Assembly: GCF_033568475.1 (NCBI RefSeq) | Contig: NC_133122.1 | Location: 139,321,402-139,385,401 of the forward strand | From: Henckelia pumila | Taxonomy: Eukaryota; Streptophyta; Magnoliopsida; Lamiales; Gesneriaceae | Direction: 5' to 3' | Length of the DNA stretch: 64,000 nucleotides | Part shown: positions 10,158 through 22,935 of the stretch, in pieces | How the letters are laid out: each line of letters starts with the position of its first letter | Numbering within the stretch: the first letter of the stretch is position 1 | Notes under the pieces: generated by a model | Told to the model about the DNA's origin: nothing | Databases searched by the model: none | The model's input: only the letters and a program-made list of their open reading frames with translations | Translations under genes and position numbers: made by a program

Positions 10158-11670
10158 AATTTTTTGCCCGCAAGTGCACAGTGTCAAGTTTTAATATATG
10201 ATGAGTAGAGTATCTTTGCCACGAGGATTGAAAATTTATATTCACACCAAGTCCTGTAATTAAAATAATCTCAACTTTGTTTAGAAAATCAAAGTTTAAA
10301 ATTTAATAAAATAAAATAAAATAAAATAAAGAATCCAGAATTTGAAGGATGGCTTTGGGTACATGATCTTAGACGGGTTCTAGATACAAGATATCACTCA
10401 ATTTTCATTCGTGCAAGTCATATCAATTGATTATATCATCTATTCCAATTTATAGGCGAAGAACCCTTAATTGTTATTTACTGCCTCTCTCGAGAGCCGA
10501 GTAAATGTTATTATTCTAATGCTAATTTCGATATCCCTATCAGAAATCTAACAACAAAATAATTTAATCAAGTTCTATGGTTCTCTTTCAATGACCTCAA
10601 AGGAACTTGTAAACCTCTCGAACCCTTTAAAAATCCTATGTTGTGTTTTCCTATAATCCTATTCAAAATCGCCTCTCTCGAGTGCTAGATTTCAAATAAA
10701 TATAATAATTTAATTATTGATCAAATAATTGAAAGACAATCAAAGCAGAAATACTCAAATAAATTGCTAAGAACAAATAATATTAGGCAAAATAATAGTC
10801 AAAACATGAAACTCCAATCAAGATTCGTCAATCTCTCGAAACAACTAATAAGTTTATAATGAAATAATTAAACACATAGACATATTCAAAAATCTCATAA
10901 TAAATCAAGGCATATAATAAAAATCACAGTCCGTTCCCAGATGAATTTCCTCTGTCGTGTGATTCGATTATCCCTTGTCGTTCGCTCCCACGTCTCAAAT
11001 CCGTGTCCCAAGCCTACTTGAATATGTAGTTATGTGTGGTTTTCTTGTTTGGGGGTCGCTTATTCTCCTCTCGATTCTCTCCAAAATGTGCGGCTGATTT
11101 GTGCGGCTCTCCCTTGTTGTGTGCACGTGTTCTACCCTTTTATTGCTCCTCGAAGCCCGTCAAATAAAGCCCGTGAAATTGAGACTTTAAAGATTTCAAA
11201 ATTCTGTTGGTTTTTCGTACAGGAGGCGCTGGAGAGCCAGTTTCAGGCACTGGGGCGCTGATCGGCATTAAAAATTGTCGGAAAAAAACGTCGGGCGCTG
11301 GAGCTCTAGTTCTATGGCGCTGGGGCGCCTTAGCTTGTGTCCACTGTCCAGCGCGCAACATTATTGATAAAATCATATCCGGAGTTCTAGCCGTCAGATC
11401 AATATGAAATTTTGACAAAAGCTTAAAAACATCCTAAAATTTATTATGATTGGTGGAGATCGGATTTGAATGTCTTTATTATCCCCATTAATTTTATGAA
11501 CTTTGCTGTCTATAATTCATCTTTCCGCTTTTTCTTGCTACTTTTCTTCAAATCCTTGCAACTCACAAAAACAACAACAAATACACATAATATCCACTTG
11601 ATACATCACAAAATTCAAGTCAAATAATATATAAATTAAGTGAATAAAATGCACTTATGAAGCTTATTGA
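10158..11670. mobile_element. Uncharacterised insertion of about 1.5 kb nested in the gypsy-type LTR
   Basis: Homology to the sister LTR stops near 10157 and resumes near 11671. The ends carry an imperfect inverted match (CGCAAGTGCA at about 10171, its counterpart TGCACTTATG at 11650). The start resembles a family common in plant intergenic DNA with CACGAGGATTG near 10222, but I cannot classify it. It contains a GC-rich cluster with repeated GGCGCTGG (11222-11335). No coding frame is convincing; boundaries are approximate within tens of bases and I see no clear target duplication. Confidence 0.5.
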
Positions 11671-12439
11671 ATGATTTATGGGTATTTGCATTGTAGAGCT
11701 GAGGATAGGCTTGAGAACCTAGAGTAAGACTGCTAAGAACTGCCTGTAGAAAGGTACGTAAGTACGGACTGAGATTGACAGCGAATATGCATGCTTATAT
11801 GTTGCATTTATGTGTTTGCATGGTTATGTGGCATGTGCATATCATCTTGAACTTGTACATCTTTTGAGATGAGCCAGTTAGGGTTGCTCAGCCCTGTTTG
11901 GACGTTTTGATGTCGAGTACCGTTGCGGCCGACGGGCTTAGCCAGGTACTAGCATCCAAAGGACTCCGTGGTCCGCATCCAAGATTCAGGAGTGAGTGGT
12001 CGCGCACAGTGGTTAGCAACCCCGGTGTGACAAGCTTATATCTCAGGCGCCAGTCTGAGCAGTTTGTATATAGTTATCCCAAATATGGATACCCTATCAT
12101 TTGCATGTATCATATTTGTATGTTTATCCGTATTTGCGTATTGAGCTGAGAGCTCATGTCCAGTATTTTCTGTGTATCTGGACACCCCATTCGACGGGGC
12201 AGGTGTAAATGCAAGATTGAGCACCAGGAGCTTGGAGAGGCCAGTGACCCTTGAGGATAACAAGATTAGCTGTAGGTTTTATTTAACTTTATTAGATTGG
12301 GTTGTATAATTGAATTTGTTAACCAGTTGTATTCTGCCGGTCTGCTTGTATTTAAGTCTTCCGCAACAATTTTATTTAATGCATTCTTAATTATGATCTA
12401 AACTCTGATTAGGTAGTGAATCCGGGTCGGGTCGCTACA
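11671..12439 (+). repeat. LTR, right part, of the plus-strand gypsy-type element
   Basis: It continues the LTR interrupted by the insertion and ends GTCGCTACA at 12439. The GACGGGGCAGGT block near 12194 and the CTGATTAGGTAGTGAATCC end match the family pattern and the minus-strand sister. Confidence 0.8.
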
Positions 12440-12443
12440 TTTA

Positions 12444-12596
12444 TGGTATCAGAGCTGCTTGCAAGAGACTTGAGAGATAGTAATAAGACTTTTGGGTTAT
12501 CCTTGTAGGATTGATGAGACCATGGAAGAGATGATGATGTGACAATTAGGTCGCCCGAAGACTATTATCATCGGCGAGATTTTTGAAGATTTGTCT
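12444..12596 (+). mobile_element. Primer-binding site and leader of the plus-strand gypsy-type element
   Basis: TGGTATCAGAGC at 12444-12455 follows the LTR after the same TTTA spacer as in the sister. About 140 bp of leader follow, then the assembly gap; no gag is reached. Confidence 0.8.
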
Positions 12597-12696
12597 NNNN
12601 NNNNNNNNNNNNNNNNNNNNNNNNNNNNNNNNNNNNNNNNNNNNNNNNNNNNNNNNNNNNNNNNNNNNNNNNNNNNNNNNNNNNNNNNNNNNNNNN
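12597..12696. other. Assembly gap (100 N)
   Basis: Exactly 100 N, the conventional placeholder for a gap of unknown length. Sequences on the two sides belong to different retrotransposons in opposite orientation, so adjacency is not established. Frames that run through the Ns are artefacts. Confidence 0.99.
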
Positions 12697-13515
12697 TTTA
12701 AATTTAGAATTGTTTTTACGCATAAATCTACCAAATTTCTTGACAAAGAGTGTCATGGCTTCGTTGCTGATTTGCTCAGCTGATCTCTTTGGAGCTTCCT
12801 CGACCGGTGGACGCATCACCGTTGAGGTTAAGGCCTTGGTTGGTTGAGAGTTAGATGGTTCATCTTCTGTCCTCATGTTGAGCTCGAACTCGTAGGCTTT
12901 GAGATCTGCAAAGAGATCATGCAGTTCAGCCTTGCTTAAGTCTTTTGACTCCATCATGGCCACTGTCTTGATCTCCCATTCTTTGGGCAAAGCTCTCATA
13001 ACCTTCACAGCAATTTCACGGTTAGTATAAGTTTTTCCTAAAGCAATAAGGTCACAAATGATACTACTGAACCGTTCATCAAATTCAGCCATGGTTTCCC
13101 CTGGCTTCATTTTGGCATTGTCATATTTTTGAATGGCCATGGTGAGCTTGTTTTCCTTGGTCTGGTCATTTCCTTCACACAGCTGAGTGAGCTTCTCCCA
13201 AATATCCTTTGCTGTGGAGCATGACTTGATTTTGCTGAACATGTTCTTGTCAAGTGTTTTGTATAGGATGTCCCGGGCCACATTGTCAAGATTGGCCTTC
13301 TTTTTGTCCTCAGTAGTCCACTCAGCTCTTGGTTTCTCAATCATTTGTCCTGCACCATCGGTTAGAGCTGGGTTGACCTTCATGATTTTGATAGGACCGT
13401 CTGTTATGACATATAGCATGTCATCGTCCTGTGCTGCAAGATGTGCCTGCATGCGAATTTTCCAGTCATCATAATCTTCTTTAGAAAACATAGGAATTTT
13501 GTTGAAAGAAGTCAT
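12697..13515 (-). CDS. Copia gag polyprotein, C-terminus lost in the gap (273 codons seen)
   Basis: The ATG at 13515-13513 lies 41 bases inside the primer-binding site of the minus-strand LTR. The protein opens MTSFNKIPMFSKEDYDDWKI, the usual start of plant copia gag (Retrotran_gag/UBN2 family), and continues with the conserved 'W..TEDKKKA', 'AKDIWEKL', 'GETMAEFDERF' and 'ALPKEWE' type blocks. It runs without a stop for 273 codons to the gap, before the expected zinc knuckle. Gag forms the virus-like particle that packages the element RNA. This gag type belongs to long-LTR plant copia elements. Whether the whole element is intact cannot be seen. Confidence 0.9.
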
Positions 13516-13555
13516 GATTTTAAAACTTTAGATCAGCAGTTGAGAAAGGAACCCT

Positions 13556-13566
13556 CTCTGATACCA
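13556..13566 (-). other. Primer-binding site of the minus-strand copia element 2a
   Basis: On the minus strand it reads TGGTATCAGAG, two bases from the LTR end, matching the initiator Met tRNA type. Confidence 0.88.
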
Positions 13567-13568
13567 CT

Positions 13569-14838
13569 TGTTGGGATCGGTTCAGAGGGTAGAGGGGGGG
13601 TGAATACACTCTGAAACTTTTTTTCTTTCTTTTCAAAATGATTAAATAAAGTTTAGTTCACTTAATCTGTTTTCTCAACTTCCAAAACGGTTTGAACAAC
13701 TTAAATAGTGCAAAAATAGTTCAGAGGTTTTAGTGATGCAAAGTTTATAACACAATGTATGAGCAATATGTAAGATAAATAGCAGTAAAGTCTAAGGCAC
13801 GATTTATGGAAGTTCGAAGGCTTAATCCTTCTACGTCTCCCCTTCTTCCACTTAGGAAGGAATTCACTAGAAGACTTTGGTTATTACAACGTCTTGCAAT
13901 ACACCCACTTCAGACTTAGGACTTATCCAATGCCTAATCCGAAACTCCTAGATTTACACAGATAAGATTCTCAGTTCTTATCAGACTGGTGGAAGCTTTC
14001 AGAGTAGCTTCAAGTCTCTTCAATAATGAGTACAGTCCGGTTGAGCTTCTCAAACTGCAGAGCGGTCGAGAGGCTTGGAAACCCTAGGATGATCCTTGAA
14101 GATCAGATATGTAAACTGTAGGCGAGGGTTTATTTGAGCAGCAAGTGAATGATCTTGTAAGTGTGCTCAAGTATTGCTTCAGTATATCAGATGAGGACTT
14201 CTGATAGTATTCAAGTGATTGAGTTGATAGAGATTTTTCGTGTTTCTTGTCTACTCTTCACTTCTTGAGCAATCTTCCCTTTATATAGGTCAATCATCAA
14301 CGTCTTTATTTTGAACGTTCTGATGCTGCATTGAATGCACATTTAATGATTCATAAATGCATTGATGATTCTGCATGAAGATTGTACACTTCTTTAAATG
14401 CAGACAACTTCCAGGGTCCAAAACTGGTATAAACGGTCGAATGCTTTATCTGTAGCCATTCTGCGTTTTTGCCATTTTAGTGCAACCTGTTGTCTCGATG
14501 CAAGAGTCAACAGATCTTCTGATACGCCGGTTCTGCTTTTGATAAAGATTTTGCAATGAACGTCTTGTCATAAGTACTTGTCTTGAGATATCTTGATAAG
14601 CTGTTGACATTCTACCGGTAGATAGATTTATCCTCTGCTGGTTTGAATAACCAGTCGATAGGCTTGTGACTGCAACCGGTCGAGAGACAAAGGCGGTTGA
14701 CAAGCTTCCGGTAGATAACTTGAAGGGTTTAGACGGTTGCGGTAGGAGTTGTAGTAGATTCCTGAAATACAAAAGATTGGCAGCACATTCCTATACAATG
14801 AGTTGTTGTTTGTTATCACCAAAATGTCGGATTCAACA
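13569..14838 (-). repeat. 5' LTR of the minus-strand copia element (1270 bp)
   Basis: On the minus strand it starts TGTTGAATCCGACATTTTGG at 14838 and ends GATCCCAACA at 13569. This start is typical of LTRs of plant copia elements with this gag type. A TATA box (TATATAAA, minus strand, 14287-14280) lies mid-LTR and probably drives the element's RNA. The flanking 5 bp at the right is TGTGG; the other flank is not in the window. Confidence 0.88.
14280..14287 (-). promoter_or_regulatory. TATA box in the minus-strand copia LTR
   Basis: TATATAAAGG on the minus strand, the only good TATA box in this LTR, located about 560 bp from its 5' end. Confidence 0.6.
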
Positions 14839-14949
14839 TGTGGTACAAAACCATACAAGATGTGGTAAAAATTAACAAAAAATGTGGTACAAAAAAGTGG
14901 CTAGGGAGTGCAGAGCAAAACATGTTTGCATTGGGGATTTTTGAACGAT
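14839..14949. other. Short spacer between the copia LTR and the satellite array
   Basis: It holds three imperfect copies of ATGTGGTACAAAA (14837-14900) and then non-repetitive sequence up to the first satellite bases. No gene seen. Confidence 0.6.
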
Positions 14950-17900
14950 TTGCACTTAATTTAATTTAATTTCAGTTATTTTTATAATAAAATCAGTCCA
15001 ATCAAAAATAAAATTGACTTTTTAAACGCTTTTGTTTTCGCTGTTTCGTTCTAAATTTTCTAAATGAAAATTATAAGCTTTAATTTTAAAAATTGTTTTA
15101 TAACAATTCTGTTCTTTTGGATACAAACCGAAGTTTTTAACGGTTGGATTGGTTTTTTTTAATGAACAATCACTCATTGGATGTACAAGGTGTCACGTTA
15201 GCTGTTGCTCATAGTGCGTGCCCATGTGATCAAAACTCTATATATACACTCGCTAAAACTCTATATATACACCCGCTGCTGCAGAAGGATACCTTGGTCA
15301 ACCATGTTTTAGAATGTGGGTTCAACATAAATATATGGGGCCCACAAGCACTGATGTTGCATATGAACATTGAATTTCTCGCTGTGGGAAAAATGAAATT
15401 GTACGGGAGTAGTATATATATCTCGTATATAAACACAAACTAACAGGTTTATTTCGCGTAAAACATTATTTTTGTTGTTATGGCGATGGTGCTAAATTAT
15501 TATTATTTGCTCCCACAACTTATTATATTATTCTTCATTAATTTAATTTAATTTCAATTATTTTTCTAATAAAATCAGTCCAATAAAAATTAAATTGAAT
15601 TTTTAATACGATTTAGTTTTCGCTGTTTCGTACTAAAATTTCAAATTAAAAATTATAAGCTTTAATTTTAAATTTTTTTTCCTAACAATTCGGTTCTTTT
15701 GGATACAAACCGAAGTTTTTAATGGTTGGAATGTTTTTTATTTTTTTTTATTTTTAATGAACAATCACTCCTTTGATGTACAAGGTGTTACGTCAGCTAT
15801 TGTTTAGAGTGCGTGCTCATTGATCAAAACTCTATATATATACACACGCTAAAACTCTATATCTACACACGCTGCTGTAGAAGGATACTTTGGTCAACCA
15901 AGTTTTTGCATGTGGGTTCAACATAAATATGTGGGGCCCACAAGCACTGATGCTGCATATAAACATTGAATTTATCGATGTAGGAAAAACAAAATTTCAC
16001 GGGACTAGTATATATATCTCATATAAACACAAACTAACAGGATTATTTCGCGTAAAAAATTATGTTTGATGTTACGGCGATGTCGACAAATTATATTATT
16101 AGCTCCCACAACTTATTATATTATTTTTCATTAATTTAATTTAATTTTGGTTATTTTTCTAATAAAATCATTCCAATAAAAAATTCAATTGCCTTTTTAA
16201 TACGATTTAGTTTTCGTTGTTCCGTACTAAATTTTCTAAATAAAAATTATAAGCTTTATTTTAAAAATTTTTCCCTAACAATTTAGTTCTTTAATTTGGA
16301 TACAAACCGAAGTTGTTAAATGTTGGATTGGTTTTTATTTAATTTTAATAAAAATCACTAATTGCATGTAAAAGGTGTCACGTCAGCTGTTGCTCATAGT
16401 GCGTGCCCATGTGATCAAAACTCTATATATATACACACGCTAAAACTCTATATCTACACACACGCTGTTGCTGAAGGATACTTTGCATGTGGGGTCAACA
16501 TAAATATGTGGGTCTACAAGCACTGATGCTGCATATGGACATTGAATTTCTCGCTGTGGGAAAAACGAAATTGCACGCGAGTAGTATATATATCTCGTAT
16601 ATAAACACAAACTAAAATGTTTATTTCGCGTAAAAAATTATGTTTGATGTTACGACGACGACGACAAATTATTATTATAGCTCCCACAACTTATTATATT
16701 ATTTTTATTTAATTTAATTTAATTTCGGTTATTTTTCTAATAAAATCAATCCAATCAAAAATAAAATTGACTTTTTAATACGATTTTGTTTTCGATGTTT
16801 CATACTAAATTTTCTAAATAAAAATTATAAGCTTTAATTTTAAAAAAAGTTCTAACAATTCGGTTCTTTTGGATACAAACCGAAGTTTTTAACGGTTGGA
16901 TTGGTTTTTTTAATGAACAATAACTCATTGGATATACAAGGTATCACGTCAGCAGTTGCTCATAATGTGGCCCATGATATTTAAACTCTATATACACAAG
17001 CTGCTGCAGAAGGATATTTTGGTGAACAATGTTTTTGCATGAGGGGTCAACATAAATATGTGGGGCCCACCAGCACTGATGCTTCATATGGTCATTGAAT
17101 TTCTCTATGTGGGAAAAACGAAATTGCACGGGAGTAGTATATATATCTCGTATATAAACACAAACTAAAAGGTTTATTTCGCGTAAAACATTATGTTTGA
17201 TGTTACGGCGATGACGACAAATTATTATTATTAGCTGCCACAACTTATTATATTATTTTCTTTAATTTAATTTAATTTTGGTTATTATTCTAATAAACTC
17301 GGTCCAATCAAAAATGAAATTGAATTTTTAATACTATTTAGTTTTCGTTGTTTCGTACTAAATTTTCTAAATAAAAATTATAAGCTTTAATTTTAAATTT
17401 TTTTTCTACCAATTCGGTTTTTTTGGATACAAACCTATGTTTTTAACGGTTGGATTGTTTTTTATTTTTATTTTTAATGAAAAATCACTCACTGGATGTA
17501 CAAGGTGTCACGTCAGATGTTGCTCATAGTGTGTGCTCATGTGATCAAAACTCTATATATACACACGCTAAAACTCTATATATACACACGCTGCTGCAGA
17601 AGGATACTTTGGTCAACCATATTTTTGCATGTGGGTTCAACATAAATATGTGGGGCCCACAAGCACTGATGCTGCATATGGGCATTGAATTTCTTGCTGT
17701 GGCAAAAACGAAATTGCACGGGACTAGTATATATATCTCGTATATAAACACAAACTAACAGGTTTATTTCGTGTAAAATATAATGTTTGATGTTACGGCG
17801 ATGTCGAAAAATTATATTATTAGCTCCCACAACTTATTATATTATTTTTCATTAATTTAATTTAATTTAGGTTATTTTTCTAATAAAATCAGTCCAATAA

Positions 17901-20900
17901 AAAATAAATTTGCCTTTTTAATATGATTTAGTTTTCGCTGCTTCGTACTAAATGTTTTAAATAAAATTATTATCTTTAATTTTAATTTTTTTTTCCTTAC
18001 AATTCAGTTCTTTAATTTGGATACAAACCGAAGTTGTTAAAGATTGGATTGGTTTTTATTTATTTATTTTTTAATAAAAATCACTAATTAGATGTACGAG
18101 TTGTCATGTTAGCTGTTGCTCATAGTGCATGCCATGTGATCAAAATTCTATATAAATACACACGCTAAAACACTATACATACACACACGCTGTTGCAGAA
18201 GGATATTTTGGTCAACCATGTTTTTCCATGTGGGGTCAACATAAATATGTGGGGCCCATAAGAACTGATGCTGCATATGGACATTGAATTTTTCGCTGTG
18301 GAAAAAACGAAATTGCATGGGAGTAGTATATATATCTCGTATATAAACACAAACTAACATGTTTATTTTGCGTAAAACATATGTTTGATGTTACGGCGAC
18401 GGCGACAAAATTTTTTTTTAGCTCCCACAACTTATTATATTATTTTTCATTAATTTAATTTAGTTTTGGTTATTTTTCTAATAAAATCAGTCCAATCAAA
18501 ACTCGCTGTGGCAAAAACGAAATTGCACTGGAGTAGTATATATATCTCGTATATAAACACAAAATAAAATGTTTATTTCGCGTAAACATTATGTTTGATG
18601 TTACGGCGATGACGACAAATTATTATTATTAGCTCCCACAAGTACTTATTATATTTTTTTTCTTTAATTTAATTTAATTTTGGTTATTATTCTAATAACA
18701 TCAGTCCAATCAAAAGTAAAATTGACTTTTTAATAAGATTTAGTTTTCGTTGTTTCGTACTAAATTTTTTAAATAAATATTATAAGCTTTAATTAAAAAA
18801 ATTATTCTAACAATTCGGTTCATTTGGATACAAACCGAAGTTTTTAACGGTTGGATTGGTTTTTTTATTTTTAATGAACAATCAAAATACTATATATACA
18901 CTAGCTAAAACTATATATAAACACGATGCTGTAGAAGGATACTTTGGTCAGCCATGTTTTTGCATGTGGGGTAAACAAAAATATGTGGGGCCCACAAGCA
19001 CTGATTCTGCATATGGGCATTGAATTTATCGTTGTGGAAAAAACAAAATTGCACGGGATTAGTATATATATATCTCGTATATAACACAAACTAAAAGGTT
19101 TAATTCACGTAAAACATTATGTTTGATGTTACGGTGATCTCGATAAATTATTATTATTAGCTCCTACAACTTATTTTATTAATTTTTTATTAATTTAATT
19201 TAATTTCAATTATTTTTCTAATAAAATCAGTCCAATCAAAAATAAAATTGACTTTTTAATACGATTTAGTTTTCATTGTTTCATACTAAATTTTCTAACA
19301 ATTCGGTTGTTTTGGATACAAACCGAAGTTTTTAATGGTTGGATTGTTTTTTTATTTTTTATTTTTAATGAACAGTCACTCATTGGATGTACAAGGTGTC
19401 ACGTCAGTTGTTGCTCATAGTGCGTGCCCATGTAATCAAAACTCTATATATACACACGCTGCTGCAGAAGGATACTTTGGTCAACCATGTTTTTGCATGT
19501 GGGGTCAACATAAATATGTGGGGCCCGCAAGAACTAATGTTGCATATGGGTATTGGATTTCTCGCAGTGGAAAAAACGAAATTGCAAGAGGGTAGTATAT
19601 ATATCTCGTATATAAACACAAACTAACAGGTTTATTTTGCGTAAAACATTATGTTTGATGTTACGCCGATGTCGACAAATTATTATTATTATTATTATTA
19701 GCTCACACAACTTATTATATTATTTTTCATTAATTTAATTTAATTTCGGTTATTTTTCTGATAAAATCAGTCTAATCAAAAATAAAATTAATTTTTTAAT
19801 ACGATTTAGTTTTCGCTGTTTCGTACTAAATTTTCTAATTAAAAATTATAAGCTATAATTTTAATTTTTTTTCTAACAATTGGGTTCTTCTAGATAAAAA
19901 CCGAAGTTTTTAACGGTTGGATTGGTTTTTTTTTTAATGAACAATAACTCATTGGATGTACAAGGTGTCACGTCCGCAGTTGTTCATAATGCGTGCCCAT
20001 GTGATCAAAACTCTATATATACACATGCTTAAACTCTATATATATACACGCTGCTGCAGAAGGATAATTTGGTCAACCATGTTTTTGCATGTGGGGTCAA
20101 CACAAATATGTGGGGCCCACAAGCACTGATGCTGCATATGGATATTGAATTTCTCGCTCAGGAAAAAACAAAATTGCACGGGATTAGTATATATATCTCG
20201 TATATAAACACAAATTAACATGTTTATTTCGCGTAAAACATTATGTTTGATGTTACGGCGACGACAAAAAATTATTATTATAGCTCCCACAACTTATTAT
20301 ATTATTTTTCTTTAATTTAATTAAATTTCGGTTATTTTTCTCATAAAATCAGTCCAATAAAAAATAAAATTGACTTTTTAATACGATTTAGTTTTCGATG
20401 TTTCATACTAAATTTTCTAAATAAAAATTATAAGCTTTAATTTTAAATTTTTTTTTATCAATTCGGTTCTTTTGGATATAAACCGAAGTTTTAACGTTTG
20501 GATTGTTTTTTTTTATTTTTAATGAACAATCACTCATTGGATGTACAAGGTGTCACGTCAGCAATTGCTCATAGTGCGTGCCCATGTGATCAAAACTCAA
20601 TATATACACACGCTAAAACTTTATATATACACACGCTGTTACCGAAATTTACTTAGGTCAAACATTTTTTCCATGTGGTGTCAACATAAATTATGTGGGG
20701 CCCACAACCATTGATGCTGCATATGGGCATTGAATTTCTCATTATGGAAAAAAGAAATTGCATGGAAGTAGTATATATATCTCGTTTCTAAACATAAACT
20801 AACAGGTTTATTTCACCTAAAAGATTATGTTTGATGTTACGGCGATGGCGACAATTTATTATTATTAGCTCCCACAACTTATTATATTATTTTTAATTAA

Positions 20901-22935
20901 TTTAATTAAATTTTGGTTATTTTTCTAATAAAATCAGATTAATCAAAAATAAAATTGACTTTTTAATACGATTTAGTTTTCGTTGTTTCATACAAAATTT
21001 TCTAAATAAAAATTATAAGCTTTAATTTTAAATTTTTTATTTCTAAAAATTCGGTTCTTTTGGATACAAACCTAAGTTTTTAACGGTTGGATTGGTTTTT
21101 TTTATTTTTAATGAAGAATCACTTATTGGATGTATAAGGTACCAGGTCAGCTGGTACTCATAGTGCGTGCCAATGTGATAAAAACTCTATATATACACAT
21201 GCTAAAACTCTATATATATACAGGCTGCTGCAGAAGGATACTTGGATCAGCCATGTTTTTGCATGTGGGGTAAACATAAATATGTGGGGCCCACAAGCAC
21301 TGATGCTGCTTATGGGCATTGAATTTCTCGCTGTGGGAAAAACGAAATTGCACGGGATTAGTATATATATTTCGTATATAACACAAACTAACAGGTTTAT
21401 TTCGCGTAAAACATTATGTTTGATGTTACGACGATGACGACAAATTATTATTATTATTATTAGCTCCCACAACTTATTATATTATTTTTCATTAATTTAA
21501 TTTAATTTCGGTTATTTTTCTGATAAAATCAGTCCAATCAAAAATAAAATTGATTTTTTAATACGATTTAGTTTTCGCTGTTTCGTACTAAATTTTCTAA
21601 TTAAAAATTATAAGCTTTAATTTTAATTTCTTTTCTAACAATTGGGTTCTTCTGGATAAAAACCGAAGTTTTTAACGGTTGGATTTGTTTTTTTTTTTAA
21701 TGAACAATAACTCATTGGATGTACAAGGTGTCACGTCCGCAGTTGTTCATAATGCGTGCCCATGATATCAAAACACTATAAATACACATGCTTAAACTCT
21801 ATATATATACACGCTGCTGCAGAAGGATAATTTGGTCAACCATGTTTTTGCATCTAGGGTCAACACAAATATGTGGGGCCCACAAGAACTTATGCTGCAT
21901 ATGGACATTGAATTTCTCGCTCAGGAAAAACAAAATTGCACGGGATTTGTATATATATATCTCGTATATAAACACAAACTAACATGTTTATTTCGCATAA
22001 AACAATATGTTTGATGTTACGACGACGACAAAAAATTATTATTATAGCCTCCACAACTTATTATATAATTTTTCTTTAATTTAATTTAATTTCGGTTATT
22101 TTATTAATAAAATCAGTCGAATAAAAAATAAAATTGACTTTTTAATACGATTTAGTTTTCGATGTTTCATACTAAATTTTCTAAATAAAAATTATAAGCT
22201 TTAATTTTTTAAAAAAATTCTATCAATTCGGTTCTTTTGGATAAAAACCTAAGTTTTCACGTTTGGATTGTTTTTTTATTTTTAATGAACAAACACTCAT
22301 TGGATGTACAAGGTTTCACGTCAGCTGTTTCTCATAGTGCGTGCCCATGTGATCAAAAATCAATATATACACACGCTAAAACTTTATATATACACACGCT
22401 GCTGCAAAAGTTTACTTTGGTCAAACATTTTTTTCCATGTGGTGTCAACATAAATATGTGGGGCCCACAACCACTGATGCTGCATATTGGCATTGAATTT
22501 CTCACTATGTAAAAAAAAAAATTGCATGGAAGTAGTATATATATCTCGTTTATAAACATAAACTAACAGGTTTATTTCACCTAAAAGATTATGTTTGATG
22601 TTACGGCAATGGGGACAAATTATTATTATTAGCTCCCACTACTTATTATATTATTTTTCATTAATTTAATTATATTTTGGTTATTTTTCTAATAAAATCA
22701 GCCCAATCAAAAATAAAATTGAATTTTTAATACAATTTAGTTTTCGTTGTTTCATACTAAATTTTTTAAATAAAAATTATAAGCTTTAATATAAATTTTT
22801 TTTCTAACAATTCGGTTCTTTTGGATACAAACCGAAGTTTTTAACGGTTGGAGTGGTGTTTTTATTTTTAATGAAGAATCACTCATGGGATGTATAAGGT
22901 GTCAGGTCAGCTGTTGCTCATAGTGCGTGCCCATG
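14950..22935 (+). repeat. Satellite array, block 1 (about 14 units of about 587 bp)
   Basis: The GGGGCCCACAAGCACTGATG landmark recurs at 15341, 15937, 16513, 17066, 17656, 18255, 18991, 19524, 20116, 20701, 21290, 21879 and 22464, mostly 553-599 bp apart. One unit is truncated: near 18500 the sequence jumps from 'ccaatcaaaa' to 'ctcgctgtgg', deleting about 445 bp. Each unit contains, in order, an AT-rich part with TTAATTTAATTTAATTT, an inverted repeat TTCGGTT...AACCGAA, CACGTCA, two copies of CTCTATATATACACACGC, the palindrome GTGGGGCCCAC, and ATATATCTCGTATATAAACAC. Short open frames on both strands recur in many units because the units are alike; I do not annotate them as genes. Confidence 0.95.

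Noticed and set aside
12568..12783. Frames running through the N gap
   Set aside because: The gap has unknown length; only sequence outside it can be read.
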